Assembly: GCA_006937955.1 (NCBI GenBank)
Contig: SSNP01000134.1
Span: 1,368,501-1,432,500 of the forward strand
Direction of reading: 5' to 3'
Source: Pachypanchax playfairii
Lineage: Eukaryota; Chordata; Actinopteri; Cyprinodontiformes; Aplocheilidae
DNA: 64,000 nucleotides
The translations under genes and the position numbers were made by a program. The notes beneath the pieces were generated by a model that did no database searches, was not told where the DNA came from, and saw nothing but the letters and a program-made list of their open reading frames with translations. Positions 1-11,240 of the stretch are shown here, piece by piece. Within the stretch, counting starts at the first letter, position 1, and the number at the start of each line of letters is the position of its first letter.

Positions 1-1
1 T

Positions 2-121
2 GGTACTAACGAAGCAATGATAAATCCCAGGATGCTTCGCTCCTTGTTAAAAAGGCGTCGCAAAAAGAAACGCAAGAGGATATCGATCCGTTGCGCGCTG
101 CGCTTCAGACTGGAGCTGTAA
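2..121 (+). other. open frame at window edge, possible exon end
   Basis: A frame open from the window edge runs to a TAA at 119-121. It encodes about 40 residues, with a strongly basic run (RRRKKKRKR) in the middle. The bases TACTAAC at 3-9 match a branch-point consensus and CCCAG at 26-30 could be a 3' splice site, but the intervening DNA is not pyrimidine-rich. It could be the last coding exon of a gene to the left, an upstream ORF of a transcript starting here, or chance. I do not recognise the protein. Confidence 0.2.
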
Positions 122-659
122 ATCCATGTGCGTGTGAGCGTGCAAAGATCAATAACCCAAGCTGCAACCTTCTCTCTCTCAGTTGGTTGATTATCAGTCG
201 CAGGAGATCCTTAACATGCAACACAAAAACTGTCCCTCGATCGTTCTCAGGTGTCTCGTGTCTTCTGTGTTTTTTTGACACCTAGAAAGAGAGATGGTTT
301 GTCTTTTTCACTTGTGTTTGAAGGCTGGTTTCCCCTGTCTCTAAAAGCCCCCAGGAACGGCCACTCGTTTGGTCCCCACACAGCTGGCAGTAATCCAAAC
401 CATAAAAAGCCACAAATGTGAAACAAAGCAGAACAGTATGAAATTGATGCAATCTGCCAAAGAGACTCGGTTGATGTTTGTTGATCTCGGTGCCCTGGAA
501 AGCGGGCTAAATCCAACGGATCCAGCGCCAATCTCCGTGCTGACCACCCCACTCTTATTTCCTGTAATGACAGCTGTGCGTTTCCTCAGCACCCTGTCTG
601 CAGTCCATCACTGCGATGACAAATCCAGTTTAACTGATGAAGGTTGAAAAAAAGAAGGC

Positions 660-1320
660 GAAAACGGTTTCTTTACCATCCGCTGCATTCCCACGGAGGC
701 GTAAGCAGCAGAAGGGGTGACGGAGAGAGGCGAGGATGGAGTGGGTGAGAGGGAGGGAGGGGGCCGCTGCTCTGAAAAATGATGCGGCGGCTGCTCTCGG
801 AGGCTGCAGACTGGGGAGAGACAGCGAGGATGAGGAGTGAGGATGGGAGGGAGGCTTGCTGAGTTTGCGGTGAATGATGTGGGTCCCAGGGCTCCTATCC
901 CATCCGGTGCTCTTCTCTCATCTGGTTCATCTCCGTCCTCAATTCTCCAAAGTGACGATAAGTGGCTGACCCATGTCTCCACCTATAAACTCCACGGATT
1001 GAAGTGCGCACCGATTCACTTATCAGCAAGAAAAAAACAAACTAAGAGAAAGAAAAAAACAAGGGGACGAGCCTGTATAGACGCGTGTTGGATAAGCTCT
1101 GCAGCAGATGCGGATAGGAGGCTGAGGGAGGAGGCGGCAGCAGCAGCAGTGGCGGCGCGCGCACGCACGCACTTACGCGCGGACCGGAGAGGAGAGGCGC
1201 TTCCATAGACACACCCCAGGGAGCGGTGAGATCCAAGCGGGAAGGAAAAGGATGGGAGGAGGAGAGAAGCACCACCCTCAATCTCTTCCACCATCGAGAG
1301 AGCAAACAAACCAAACAGCA
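660..1320. promoter_or_regulatory. CpG-rich promoter-like region / possible 5' exon
   Basis: This segment is much richer in G, C and CpG than the next 2.5 kb. It has purine-rich GAGG blocks, CAG-rich DNA at 1138-1150 and a GCGCGC-rich block at 1155-1185. Fish gene promoters and first exons often look like this. A GTGAGA at about 1225 and a CAG/GTCTAA at about 1320 could be 5' splice sites on the plus strand, followed by a long AT-rich intron. The direction of transcription cannot be decided from sequence, and no convincing start codon or coding frame is present. Confidence 0.35.
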
Positions 1321-3990
1321 GGTCTAATAATTTATGGGTGAGCTAAAGCACTGCCTCAACTTAATACTTCCATGAACAGTGGATGAATCTCTTATTTTAC
1401 AGTTCATGTGGGAGTATAGGGCTTTAGGCTCAAAGCCAGCAGGTTTTATGGGTACCTCGACATAGATGTCAAAATATGAGTCCAAAACATTAAGAATCGT
1501 GATGTGTAGCAAACAAGCATACATTCGATTCCATATATTATATTTCTCAGTGAACACAAGTAGATTCTAGTTATGTTTCAGCTAACTAGTTGTGTCTTGC
1601 ATCTCCACAGTAGATTTATGATCTGAATGGTTTCCAAATGTATTTAGAATTAATTTTGACCTGCATTTAGGCAACAGAAACATTCAAATATTAAGTTCAA
1701 TATATATATATAGTAAAGCAACTAAATCTGTCTGAAAATGTGATGATTTGATTACAAAGTTATTCACTGGTTTAGTTTACAGACTTTTACCTGTACTATT
1801 TTAAAAAATGATTCAGAATTTAAAAAAAATTTCTGGTTCACTGAACTTGAGCCATATGTGACCTTTTATTTTGCATATAAATAATGTGAAACAACTGAAA
1901 TGATAAATTAACAAAATGTTATTTTATTCTAAATGCCTTATTCTCATTTTAAATTAAGCTTTTTCTTTAGAAAAATATCTAAAAATAAGATGATTTGGAG
2001 AGAAAAAAAACCTCAGAATAGCAGTTTAAAAATTGTTCTATAAAAGCCAATGATAATTACCCTATTGCAGTCTAATTGTGACGTCACTGTGTCCTTCAAT
2101 TATTTTTGTTAAGCTAATAAAACTAGTCCATTTTCAATGAGGTGTGATTCACAGAGTGCGAACAAGACATTTAAATGTCACTGGATAAAATTTGTCTTGA
2201 ATATTTTCAAATATTATTTTTTTTAATATAGAAATATAAAACATAAATAGAAAAGTTAGGTTGATTTGTTTAAATTTAAGCAGAATTGTGCAACCTATGA
2301 TCTTCCATCAAGTGCACTTAAGGTGTGCAAGGGCGCAAGTGTGGGTATTGGGACAGGGCCATAAATAGCGCTGTCTTGTCTATAATTTGGCCTTTTATTT
2401 TGAAAAGAAATAAAGTGTTTCTGTTTGAATGTTAAAGACGTTTGCTGTACACAATAAACAGTTTTTTGGTGAATGCTTGAGCACAATGATGAAAAATGTG
2501 AGAGCAAATAAATAAGGCAGGGGGAAAAGAAATGGAGTGAAAAATTTGGGAGTTTTTTTAATTGTATTCATTTTTTCTAAACATCTGCATGCACGGTTGA
2601 AGAACCAAAACTTCACAATCTACCAAAACAGAAATCCCAACCAAATCATCTTTTACAGTTAAAAATGCTTGTGGCTCACAGCAAATAATGTAGATGAATT
2701 TCAGAGTCATCTTCCTCAAATTACACCAAAATTAGGCCATGTTAAATGTGTGATTCACATAAAAACAATTTGCATGATACCCTAAGGTTGTTTTTTCCAG
2801 AAAAAAAGACACAAAAAAAGAAAAAGATGGGAAATGACTAACACATTTGAAGCAATATGACATATTCATGCTTATTCAAATTTTAACACAGATCACATTT
2901 TTTCATTAGGGGGTTTTGCTAATGTGCATAGCAGGTTTGACTGCATTGTTTACAGCTTTAGAGTACAGAGGTAATGTCTCACTCTGATGAATCCTTTGAA
3001 CTTGACAGGTTGTCAACAGCCAATCCCTCCCAGGATTTTTGTATTGCTCCTTTTACCCCTCTAAAGCATTTGAAGACTCTCAAAAATATATTCAAAACAC
3101 TAAAATACTGACTTCAGTTGTACATTTTGTTTTGGTGGTTTTTTTAAGGGGGGTTGGAAAAAAAATTTCTCTAGAGACAAAATGCTTTCCACATACTGGA
3201 AATGTTGATGTTTTTAGTTTTTTAAATTATTTATCAATAAATCAGTCTTTAATACCAAAGGACAACATATAGAACAATGTTCATGCATTAATATTGCATC
3301 TCTGTAGACCTTTTATCATTAAATAAAGATAATACCAAGTGATTCTTGCATATCAGATAATCATACTAGACCATTTTATTCATTTAACTTTTTGCTGTGG
3401 ATCAAATCCCCTGAATGATCCAGCCAATGGCCCGGTCAGGTGTATTTTAATGCCCCTTAATTCTTTAGAGAGGGGTGAGCAATACACCACCTCTGTCTGC
3501 AGGGAGCTATTAAGGTCACTACCTTTTGATAAATGTTCACCAATGTCCGTAAAGGTTCATCTTATCCTAGTCCTGGAGAGCTGTCAGTAACAGGAGATAT
3601 CATTTCATCTGTTTCAATCCCCCGAGTGTCTCCTGGTCCAAGAATATTTATGGCTTCATGAACAGTTGGTCAGATGCAGACAAGGGCACTGGAAGTGGCA
3701 AGGCCAAGGTAACAATTACCTCCACATTTGAAGTTCCTGTCTGAAGTATGTTTCAGATGCAGAATACTACATCCTCATTTAAATCTTTCCCCTCCCCTCT
3801 AAGACAGTAGATAAAACTTGAATCCATCTACTTTTGACATGAATCTTTTCAGGGCTGCAGGGAGATGGTGCCCTTCGTCTTAAGTGGCCCTGTGATGGAC
3901 TGGTGACCTGTTGAGGGGAAACTTCACTTCCTGCCTAATTCCTAATGAGAAACAACATTTTATTCTGACTCTTAGAATTGACACTTGACC
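1321..3990. other. AT-rich DNA without recognisable genes
   Basis: Low-GC DNA with many A and T runs and short AT repeats (about 1700-1712). Frames are short and unconvincing. A short piece near 3850-3905 (GGCCCTGTGATGGACTGG) matches an interspersed repeat seen again at 6614-6640. The rest looks like intronic or intergenic DNA. Confidence 0.5.
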
Positions 3991-3994
3991 TAAC

Positions 3995-4330
3995 ATTTAT
4001 GTTTTGGTCTGTAGGAGGAAACCAGGGTACCCAGAAAAAACCCTTGTGTGTCCCAGGACAGCTGTGGCTACAACATGTGTGTAGTTCATCATTACCAAAC
4101 GTGTGAGTGTGTGTAAATGGGTGAATGACTGACTGTAGTGTGAAGCACTTTGGGATCATAGGACCTGAGTAAAGTGCTATACAACTACACGCCATTTACC
4201 ATTTAAAGGAGAACATGAAAACTCTGTGGACAAAAATCCCGACCAGAAGTCGAACCTGGAAACTTTGGAGGTTAATAGTGGTGCAGATGGTCAACACTGT
4301 TGTCATGACACAATATAAAACAAGGTGAAT
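3995..4330 (-). repeat. tRNA-headed interspersed repeat, interrupted by a SINE tail
   Basis: Read on the minus strand, it has a degraded tRNA-like head (a TCGAACCTGG block near 4252, ending near 4310) and a body with the phrase 'ggaggaaacc...acccagaaaaaaccc' at about 4012-4042. The same body lies in plus orientation at 6465-6660. A different SINE tail (about 4085-4200) is inserted in it: it reads AAAGTGCTATACAACTAC then CATTTACCATTT and matches the tail of the SINE at 52255-52546. Confidence 0.4.
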
Positions 4331-5811
4331 CATTTTTCAGAATATGGAAGTCCTCAAAATAAAGTATTTAACAAACCTTTGAATGTGTTTGCCTGAATAT
4401 TCTTGAAAAGGGGAAAGATTTAAATTGACTGCAGTGGTAAGCTGTCCAATCCAATTTGTGTACCCTGTGAGGTCTGACTAGACTATTTTACACTCACCAA
4501 ATAGGTGCAGACAGATCTAAAATAGTCACCTTTTTGCTCTTGCTCAGCTACTTAAACTTCATTCTGCCAGGACTCTTATGCAACTCCTGCAGAAATGTAT
4601 TTTTACTCGTCATTTGAATTTTAATTTTAGCACAGATGCTCTCACTCATTCTTCTGTCGAAATTTATAGCCATCTGGTGTAAATTTCTGTATTTTTGAAC
4701 ATACTGAACATGTTTTAGAAAAACAAATTTGTTTCATATCAGAGTCAATCTGGACAGTCAACTTTAAAATCTGTCTAGTCTCAATTCCATTCTTAGGCTG
4801 ACAACCTGGACCAGATGAATGCGTTATTTAAAAAGAAGAGGGTTCCCAACATATTGGGCTATTAGCTGTCATTCTCTTGCTCTTTTTCACCATATTTCCT
4901 CTCACTCTAATTTGAAGATTAGGGCATAGAAATGTTTATATCTTAAAAAAAAGAAGACAAAGTAGAGTAATGGGTATTTTTTTTTTACAATCTGCAGCCC
5001 CTGTGGCACCACTATCAGCACCAATCTCTTCAAAATAGCTGTAGCAGTGGGGTTCTTTTGCTCACCTAGCTCACTTTGCAATCATGAATGTGTGCAACCT
5101 CTATCACACTGCTGATTATCACTCTCCACATAGTATTAAAAAGGAATCTATTTTTCCACTGCTGGTGTCTGCATTAGGGCGTCTCCAGGGAGCCACTGTT
5201 TAACAAGACTGATCTGCTCAACTCATGTATGCATTGCCTTGTTCATATCCAGGAAAAAAACACATTTGTGTAGTATTAGTATAGCTGGATACTTTTCTGC
5301 AGCACATTAAACACCAATGTTTGTATTGTATTTGAGTGCTGGAAAAGCATTTATCAGGTAATTACTGTTGACTAACAAATAGTCTACTACTCAAGAGAAG
5401 GAAAAAATCTCTTTAGTTCATTCACATTATGTTCTCTGTGTGTGTGGAGCCACAAAAGATAAATGGAGTAGTGAATGTAACAAATCAACCTTTAAAAAAA
5501 AAGATTAGTGATTCCTGGTTCATAATTTTCAACCAGACATTCAGGGAGAAAGCTCAGCATTATTTCTGTTCCAATTAATCTACAGAGAAAGTTTCTTTGT
5601 GACACCCCTGTACCCCATGTTGATAAAGATATTAGACATCTTCCTCAGGTTACAAGAATTATAGCATAGTCAACTGTGTCTGGTTTTTCTCCATCACCAT
5701 TATGGTTGATGAACCACTAATATCTCCTTTAACCCATTTTTGGATTCTGACCCTGCCTTCACCTGCTTCTTCACTCCACTTGTAAGTACCACACCTTAAC
5801 TCTGACTACTA
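4331..5811. other. no recognisable feature
   Basis: AT-rich DNA with many stop codons in all frames. I see no terminal repeats, coding similarity or tandem arrays. Confidence 0.5.
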
Positions 5812-5870
5812 AACGGTAAATGTCCTGTATTTGTATATCCCCTTTCTAGTCATTCAGACTACTAATCCTG
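5812..5870 (-). repeat. SINE tail fragment
   Basis: The bases GGTAAATGTCCTGTATTTG followed by TCTAGTCATTCAGACTACT are the reverse complement of the tail of the SINE at 52255-52546. Only the 3' portion is present. Confidence 0.55.
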
Positions 5871-6459
5871 TTGAGTTGTTGGTTTTCTTCCCCAGATCAT
5901 TACCACCATCATTTAACAATAAACTTCATTCAAAACTGTCAGCTAGCCTCTCTCCCTCTGTGCACATTTGAACCTAACATCTTCATTATTTGGTGAGGTG
6001 TTATGAACATCATTCAGGGTATGGTCACTTTTAGCAAAGTTCTGAATCTGTTGGAAGTTCTAATAACTCATGATGATTCCAAAAGGCAATTACTTTGGGT
6101 TATTTTTATAAAAGTCAGGGTGCATGGCATGATTTGATTAAACGTTCTAAGGCATAAGGTTTTATGTTTTAAAAAGAAAAACAGTAACACTGGAATTTTA
6201 TACTCTTTGGACCATTTGTAGATTTTCTGACATTCATCCTCAGAAGAGATGAAGAATTAGATTTTTCTTGATTTGCCTCCCCTCTTTTTTGCTAGCAGCA
6301 ATTTAACAGATTGCTCGTTTTCTTCTGTTTCTTCTCCTGAATTCTTCATTCTTCAGCTCTCAAGAGACTGTAAATATATTACATGTAATATTTGTTACAA
6401 AAAGTGCAGGTTTTTGAGAATCGGATGCTTTTTGCTTTTGCAGTAAATCACATAAACAT
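5871..6459. other. no recognisable feature
   Basis: AT-rich DNA between two repeat fragments. I see no coding frame or terminal repeat. Confidence 0.45.
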
Positions 6460-6464
6460 GAGCT

Positions 6465-6660
6465 GGTTAGAGTTTGCATGTTCTCCCTGTGTATGCGTGG
6501 GTTTTCTCTAGGGACTCTGGCTTCCTCCCACAGACCAAAAACATGCATGGCAGAATAATTGGCAACTCTAATTTGGCCCTAGGTGTGTATGTGTGTGTGA
6601 CTCGTTGTCTGTGGTCCTGTGATGGACTGGTGACATGTCCAGGGTGTACAAAGGAGTTGT
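6465..6660 (+). repeat. tRNA-derived interspersed repeat, body section
   Basis: It contains TTTGCATGTTCTCCCTGTG, then GGTTTTCTCTAGGGACTC, CTTCCTCCCACAGACC and GTCCTGTGATGGACTGGTG. I recognise this order from a very common fish interspersed repeat that has a tRNA-like head and an ATGGATGG tail. The head and tail are missing, and the right end abuts a TTAA-type MITE fragment. The minus-strand relative lies at 3995-4330. Confidence 0.5.
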
Positions 6661-6662
6661 GA

Positions 6663-6850
6663 TGAAACAGATACAGGCCGTTCGGACTCGGGAGAAATTG
6701 GGTGTTATCGCCACCTGCGTAGTTTGAGAGATTAAAACTGAAAGAGAAGTTGTTGACCTGTTTTTACACCCACTATGAAGGTAAGAACACATGAGGAGCT
6801 AAAATATTCAACAGAAACTTAAAAAAAACGTTTTTAATGGAATTGCCCCT
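6663..6850 (-). mobile_element. TTAA MITE family A, one end (fragment)
   Basis: Compared with the complete family A element at 28547-29050, this is the 5' part in reverse. It shares CGTTTTTAATGGAATTG and GATAAAAC-like blocks, and also GGCCGTTCGGACTCGGG (with CCGAGT... in the relative). It ends at CCCCT followed by a TTAA at 6851-6854, the expected terminal target site. The other end is replaced by the repeat at 6465-6660. Confidence 0.6.
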
Positions 6851-7078
6851 TTAACGGCTCTCAGCTAAGATTTTCTCAGTTAAGTTTTTTTGTAGTTTTA
6901 TACTGATTAAAAACTTTTTTTTTCTTCTACAGTTATCAAATCATTTTCAGGGGTTTGGTTGATCTCTAGCTAAGACAACATGAGATTAGAACTGGTTTTC
7001 AGAGTGCATTGATTAAACTGTTCATTGATTCCCAGGGGCAGAATGACCTGAGTTGATAGTGAAAATAACTGTTAGCTG

Positions 7079-7256
7079 AATCCATCCATCCATCCATCCA
7101 TCCATCCATCCATCCATCCATCCATCCATCCATCCATCCATCCATCCATCCATCCATCATTGGGAGCCACAGGTTGAGGAGAGAAACCCAGACATCCCTC
7201 ACCTCAGCGACACTATTCAGGTGGGGGATCACCAGATGTTCCCAGGCAAGAGAGGA
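7079..7256 (-). mobile_element. Rex3/RTE LINE 3' tail with (ATCC)n
   Basis: An ATCC tetranucleotide run at 7079-7158 is followed by DNA whose reverse complement matches the Rex3-like segment at 14850-14925 (GAGGGATGTCTGGGTTTC...). Rex3 elements end in GATG-type repeats, so this is a 5'-truncated insertion on the minus strand with an expanded tail. A repetitive Trp-Met-Asp-Gly frame through the run is an artefact of the tetranucleotide. Confidence 0.7.
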
Positions 7257-7617
7257 TATACACACCCTAGACCATATTTCTCCTGTTTTAGCATCACTTC
7301 ATTGGCTCCCTGTAAGGTCTAGAATAAAGTTTAAGGTTTTACTTTTGACGTATAAGGCCTTGAACGACCAAGCTCCAGCTTATATTAAAGATCTTATTGT
7401 TCCATATGCTCCTAACAGAGCACTTCGCTCTCAGACTGCAGGTCTGCTTGTAGTTCCTAGAATTTCTAAAAGTAGAATGGGAGGAAGAGCTTTTAGTTAT
7501 CAGGCTCCTCTCCTGTGGAACCAGCTTCCACTTTTTAACCGTGAGGCAGACACCTTGTGTAGTTTTAAGAATAGACTTAAAACTTTCCTTTTTACACAAT
7601 CCTATAGTCAGGGTTAG
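7257..7617 (+). pseudogene. L2 ORF2 C-terminal fragment
   Basis: The frame covers about 120 residues downstream of the reverse transcriptase domain and ends at a TAG at 7615. The run [20 protein letters not shown], then YKALNDQAPAYI and LLWNQLPLF are hallmark phrases of the L2 clade C-terminus. The frame is open, but RT and endonuclease domains are absent because of 5' truncation, so it cannot act alone. Confidence 0.85.
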
Positions 7618-8180
7618 CTTGGGTTCTCCTGAGCTTTCCCTTTAGTTATGCTGCTATAGGTTTAGACTGCCGGAGGACATACTGACCACATTTTTTCACT
7701 CTGCTGTCTTTCTTTACTCTGGCTGCCTCTGAGGAGGGTGTATCTCACATAAACAAGGGATGAAATATTCCCACTTGAGCCATCAAATTGTTATTGCTTT
7801 GATTGTTACTGCTGCCATTAACTGTTTCTCTGTTTATCTTTCTATAGACATGACAACTGGCCAAAATACATCTGTGTTTGTCTGTGTCTCTTTCCTGTCA
7901 GCTCAGACCCCAGTCGGCTCAGGCAGAAGGCCGCCCATCCTGAGCCGGGTTCTGCTAGAGGTTTCTTCCTGTTAAAAGGGAGTCGTTCCTTTCCACTGTC
8001 GCCAATTGTGCTTGCTCAGGATGGGGGATTGTGCTGAAATAACAATTCAGCCCAATCGGCTGGTTCCTTAGATAGAAAATGTTTTATTATTAATTGGTTG
8101 ATTTTTCTGTGAAGTGCCTTGAAATGACTTTGTCATGAACTGGCGCTTTATAAATAAATAAACTTGAAATAAACTTGAAA
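7257..8180 (+). mobile_element. L2-type LINE, 5'-truncated 3' end
   Basis: Non-LTR retrotransposon insertion that keeps the last part of ORF2 and the 3' UTR. The UTR contains GAGGTTTCTTCCTGTTAAAA and ends in TGGCGCTTTATAAATAAAT followed by short AAACTTG repeats. The same 3' UTR end recurs at 17463-17616 and 32553-32690, so the family inserted several times here as 5'-truncated copies. Its start abuts the Rex3 tail. Confidence 0.85.
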
Positions 8181-8188
8181 ATAAATAA

Positions 8189-9394
8189 ACCTAAAGGATT
8201 ATTAGGAGCACCATACTAATACGCCTTAATACTACGTCGCATTGATTCAACAAGGTGCTGAAAGCATTCTTTAGAAATGTTGGCCCATATTGATAGGATA
8301 GCATCTTGGAGTTGACAGAGATTTTTGCACATCCAGGGCACATCCAGGGCACATCCAGGGCACGAAGTTCCCGTTCCACTACATCCCAAAGATGCTCTAT
8401 CGGGTTGAGATCTGGTGACTGTGGGGGCTATTGTAGTACAGTGAACTCATGTCATGTTAAAAAAAACAATTTGAAATGATTCAAGCTTTATGACATGGTG
8501 CATTATCCTGCTGGAAGTAGCCATCAGAGGATGGGTACATGGTGATCATGAAGGGATGGACATGGTCAGAAACAATGCTCAGGTAGCCCGTGGTATTTAA
8601 ACGATGTCCAATTGGTACTAAGGGGCCTAAAGTGTGCCAAGAAAAAATCCCCCACACCATTACACCACCAGCAGCAGCCTGCACAGTGGTAACAAGGCAT
8701 GATGGATTCATGTTCTCATTCTGTTTATGCCAAATTCTGACTCTACCATTTGAATGTCTCAACAGAAATTGAGACTCATCAGACCAGTCAACATTTTTCC
8801 AGTCTTCAGCTGTCCAATTTTGGTGAGCACGTGCAAATTGTAGCCTCTGTTTTCTATTTGTAGTAGAGATGAGTGGTACCTGGTGGGGTCTTCTGCTGTT
8901 GTAGCCCATCCGCCTCAAGGTTGTGCGTGTTGTGGCGTCACAAATGCTTTGCTGCATTCCTCGGTTGTAATGAGTGGTTATTCAAGTCAAGGTTGCTCTT
9001 CTATCAGCTTAAGTCAGTCGACCCATTGTCCTCTGACCTCTAACATCAAAAAGCCATTTTCGCCCACAGGACTGCCGCATACTGGATGTTTTTACTTTTT
9101 CACACCATTCTTTGTAAACCCTAGAAATGGTTGTGCGTGAAAATCCCAGTAACTGAGCAGATTGTGAAATACTCAGACCGGCCCGTCTGATACCTACAAC
9201 CATGCCGCGCTCAAAATGGCTTAAATCACCTTTATTTCCCATTCTGACATTCAGTTTGGAGTTCAGGGGATTGTCTTGAACAGGACCACACCCCTAAATG
9301 CATTCAAGCAACTGCCATGTGATTGGTTGATTAGATAATTGCATTGAGGAGAAATTGAACAGGTGTTCCTAATAATCTTTTAGGTGAATGTATA
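8189..9394 (-). mobile_element. Tc1-like DNA transposon
   Basis: About 1.2 kb, bounded by inverted repeats ACCTAAAGGATTATTAGG (from 8189) and, at 9362-9385, GGTGTTCCTAATAATCTTTT. The right end finishes in TATA, as expected for TA-targeted elements. The left end has lost or diverged in the outermost 10 or so bases, next to the L2 tail. It holds one broken transposase frame on the minus strand. Length and termini match fish Tc1 elements. Confidence 0.88.
8191..9242 (-). pseudogene. Tc1 transposase, broken
   Basis: The start at 9242 begins a 78-residue N-terminal piece with a helix-turn-helix (SQSAQLLGFSRTTISRV) that would bind the inverted repeats. It breaks near 9009, where at least two stops intervene. 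A second piece (8957-8481) carries the first catalytic Asp in DWSDESQF (residue about 60) and the second in QQDNAPCH (near its end). The third acidic residue lies in a further frame (SPDLNPIEHLWDV, about 8430-8385). All three catalytic residues are legible, but frameshifts separate them. Three copies of CATCCAGGGCA at about 8330-8360 are a local duplication. Confidence 0.85.
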
Positions 9395-9920
9395 ATTCCT
9401 ACAACGAATAGTTACGTGTCTAGAAAATCTTTGTTGGTGTGCAAGGTAGGGGCACAAATTTGACAAAGGGTGGCACATGTAAAAAAACAAATTATTAAAA
9501 AAATTAAGTTTTTACAAAAATTCTAATAATTTATCATAAATTAAGTGGCTACCATAAATCCAAAATGAAATCAAAATCCATCAAAGCACAGTGACAATAG
9601 TACACTTTCTGTCATGCATCTTCGTCATATGTCAGTTTGTCTCTTACCGATCTCCTTTCCTTCAGATAAATCACATGTCATTCTGTCACTCACCTTTTTC
9701 CCCACAGCCTGCTTTCTTTATAAACACTCCAAAACCAGAACTCACCTCATCCCCTGGAGACCTGCCTATACTTTCCTGTTAATGATTTACCTTGTCATAA
9801 ACTGCTAATCCACACCTTTCCATTCATTCCCCTTTTAAAAAAAACAACAACAACACTGTTTAAACCTGCCATTTGCCTTATCTGCCACATTTGGGCTTGG
9901 ATTCACAGGAACATAACGCT
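9395..9920. other. no recognisable feature
   Basis: AT-rich DNA between the Tc1 element and a TTAA MITE. Two overlapping short plus-strand frames at 9591-9808 have no recognisable motif. Confidence 0.45.
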
Positions 9921-9924
9921 TTAA

Positions 9925-10110
9925 AGGTGGAATATGGAACATTTTCATAAAAAGCAATATTTTTAACAACATAATACCTCCATAGGGCATTTAGAGTGGT
10001 GGAGAATGAAAGTACAATATTTCCTTTAAAAATTATATCTGAAGTAAAATATAATAAAAATATGTATCTTGACATTGCCATTATGTTTACATCTACCAGC
10101 CAATAACAGG
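9925..10110. mobile_element. TTAA MITE family D
   Basis: A TTAA at 9921-9924 is followed by AGGTGGAATATGGAACAT, identical to the start of the element at 50772. Both copies also share GTTTACATCTACCAGCCAAT, in opposite relative orientation. The right terminus is not clear. Non-autonomous DNA element with no coding frame. Confidence 0.5.
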
Positions 10111-10126
10111 CACCATTGCAGCTTAC

Positions 10127-10345
10127 CTAATACAGTGAATAGTCCGTAATAGCGAGGCTGGTACTGGAGAGGATGGTGGAGTCAGCAGGTAGAGCTGCTG
10201 CTTCAAAGCCATGGGGATTTAGGTGTCCTTCTTGGGGGTGGAGAGACTGGAGAGAATTGAGGGGCAAGAGTGGGTTTGGATGAGGAACTTTTGAATTAGA
10301 GGGCACACGGAGGTCTGGCACTCCAGTGGCTGGAGGCCTTGTTCT
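10127..10345. other. unclassified purine-rich segment
   Basis: Contains several GGAG and GGTGGAG blocks and a 74-residue minus-strand frame with no recognisable motif. Probably part of an unidentified repeat. Confidence 0.3.
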
Positions 10346-10350
10346 ATTCA

Positions 10351-10435
10351 ATTAAAAAATACTTTATTAATCCCCAAAGGGAAATTAAATATTGTTGTAG
10401 CTCAGTTCTTCTTCAGTGAGCCATTGTAGAGCGAC
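10351..10435 (-). mobile_element. CR1/Rex1-group LINE 3' end fragment
   Basis: The bases ATACTTTATTAATCCCCAAA and then TTGTTGTAGCTCAGTTCTTC are the same as in the LINE 3' end at 20540-20610. Only about 85 bases remain. Confidence 0.75.
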
Positions 10436-10472
10436 GCTCCTTACCTGTTGCTGCAGTTCGCTTGTTGTCAAG

Positions 10473-10515
10473 AATGACTAGAAAAGCGCTATACAAATGC
10501 ATGACATTTACCATG
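10473..10515 (+). repeat. SINE tail fragment
   Basis: AATGACTAGAAAAGCGCTAT followed by ACAAATGCATGACATTTACC matches the tail of the SINE at 52255-52546. Confidence 0.65.
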
Positions 10516-11240
10516 GTCATCTACATTCAGTACATAAACTTCCTGAAATAGTGCTATTGGCTGAGATGTGGTTCCACCCCAAGTGAAACTAGGAAGAAAC
10601 TTTCACAACATTTATGGTTTTAAACCCTCCATACTTTTTCTTTAAAGACTGAGTGGTTTCTTTATGTTTTTAGCTGGCATATTTTGCACAAAAAAAAAAG
10701 CTAAGTCACATATTTTTTACAAAAAATACATTTTTGCTGTTTTCAGGATTTGTGTCAGGCGAACTTGTTCATTGTTGCAGCTTGTTAATTCAGAAATCAA
10801 GTGTTGTCTTGGAAGACCCCCTATTTATTTCCAGTTTTAATTAACAGACGCAGGTTCGGATTTTTGTTTATTGCTTATTTGTTTTGTCCTTTTTTGTAGT
10901 TTTCCTGGAACCATGAAACCTCCATGTCTTATTTCTCCTGGTTGTGAAGATCTGAAGGAATCATGGGCCAGAGAGGAGTCTTGGCCTTTTCAGTGACCCT
11001 TTAAAACTGCCTCACATATTTGATATGCATTGAATAACAGACAGCATGTTACAGGTAGTAGGGTATGTAGAAACACATAGTACCAAGCTTAGTATATTTA
11101 TTACTAGATTAGATGTAATTAAAATAAACAGAATAAAGCAATTATTTACATTTACCATCTTTTAGATGGGGAACCCTTTTTTTAATTATGCAACAAATTG
11201 CATCATTGTGAACAGTTGCTTGTAAAAAAATAGCCAAAAG
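10516..11240. other. no recognisable feature
   Basis: AT-rich DNA with poly-A and poly-T runs. No coding frame or paired terminal repeats seen. Confidence 0.45.

Noticed and set aside
7079..7265. Repetitive Trp-Met-Asp-Gly protein on the minus strand
   Set aside because: It is the translation of an ATCC tetranucleotide run at the end of a Rex3 insertion, not a gene.
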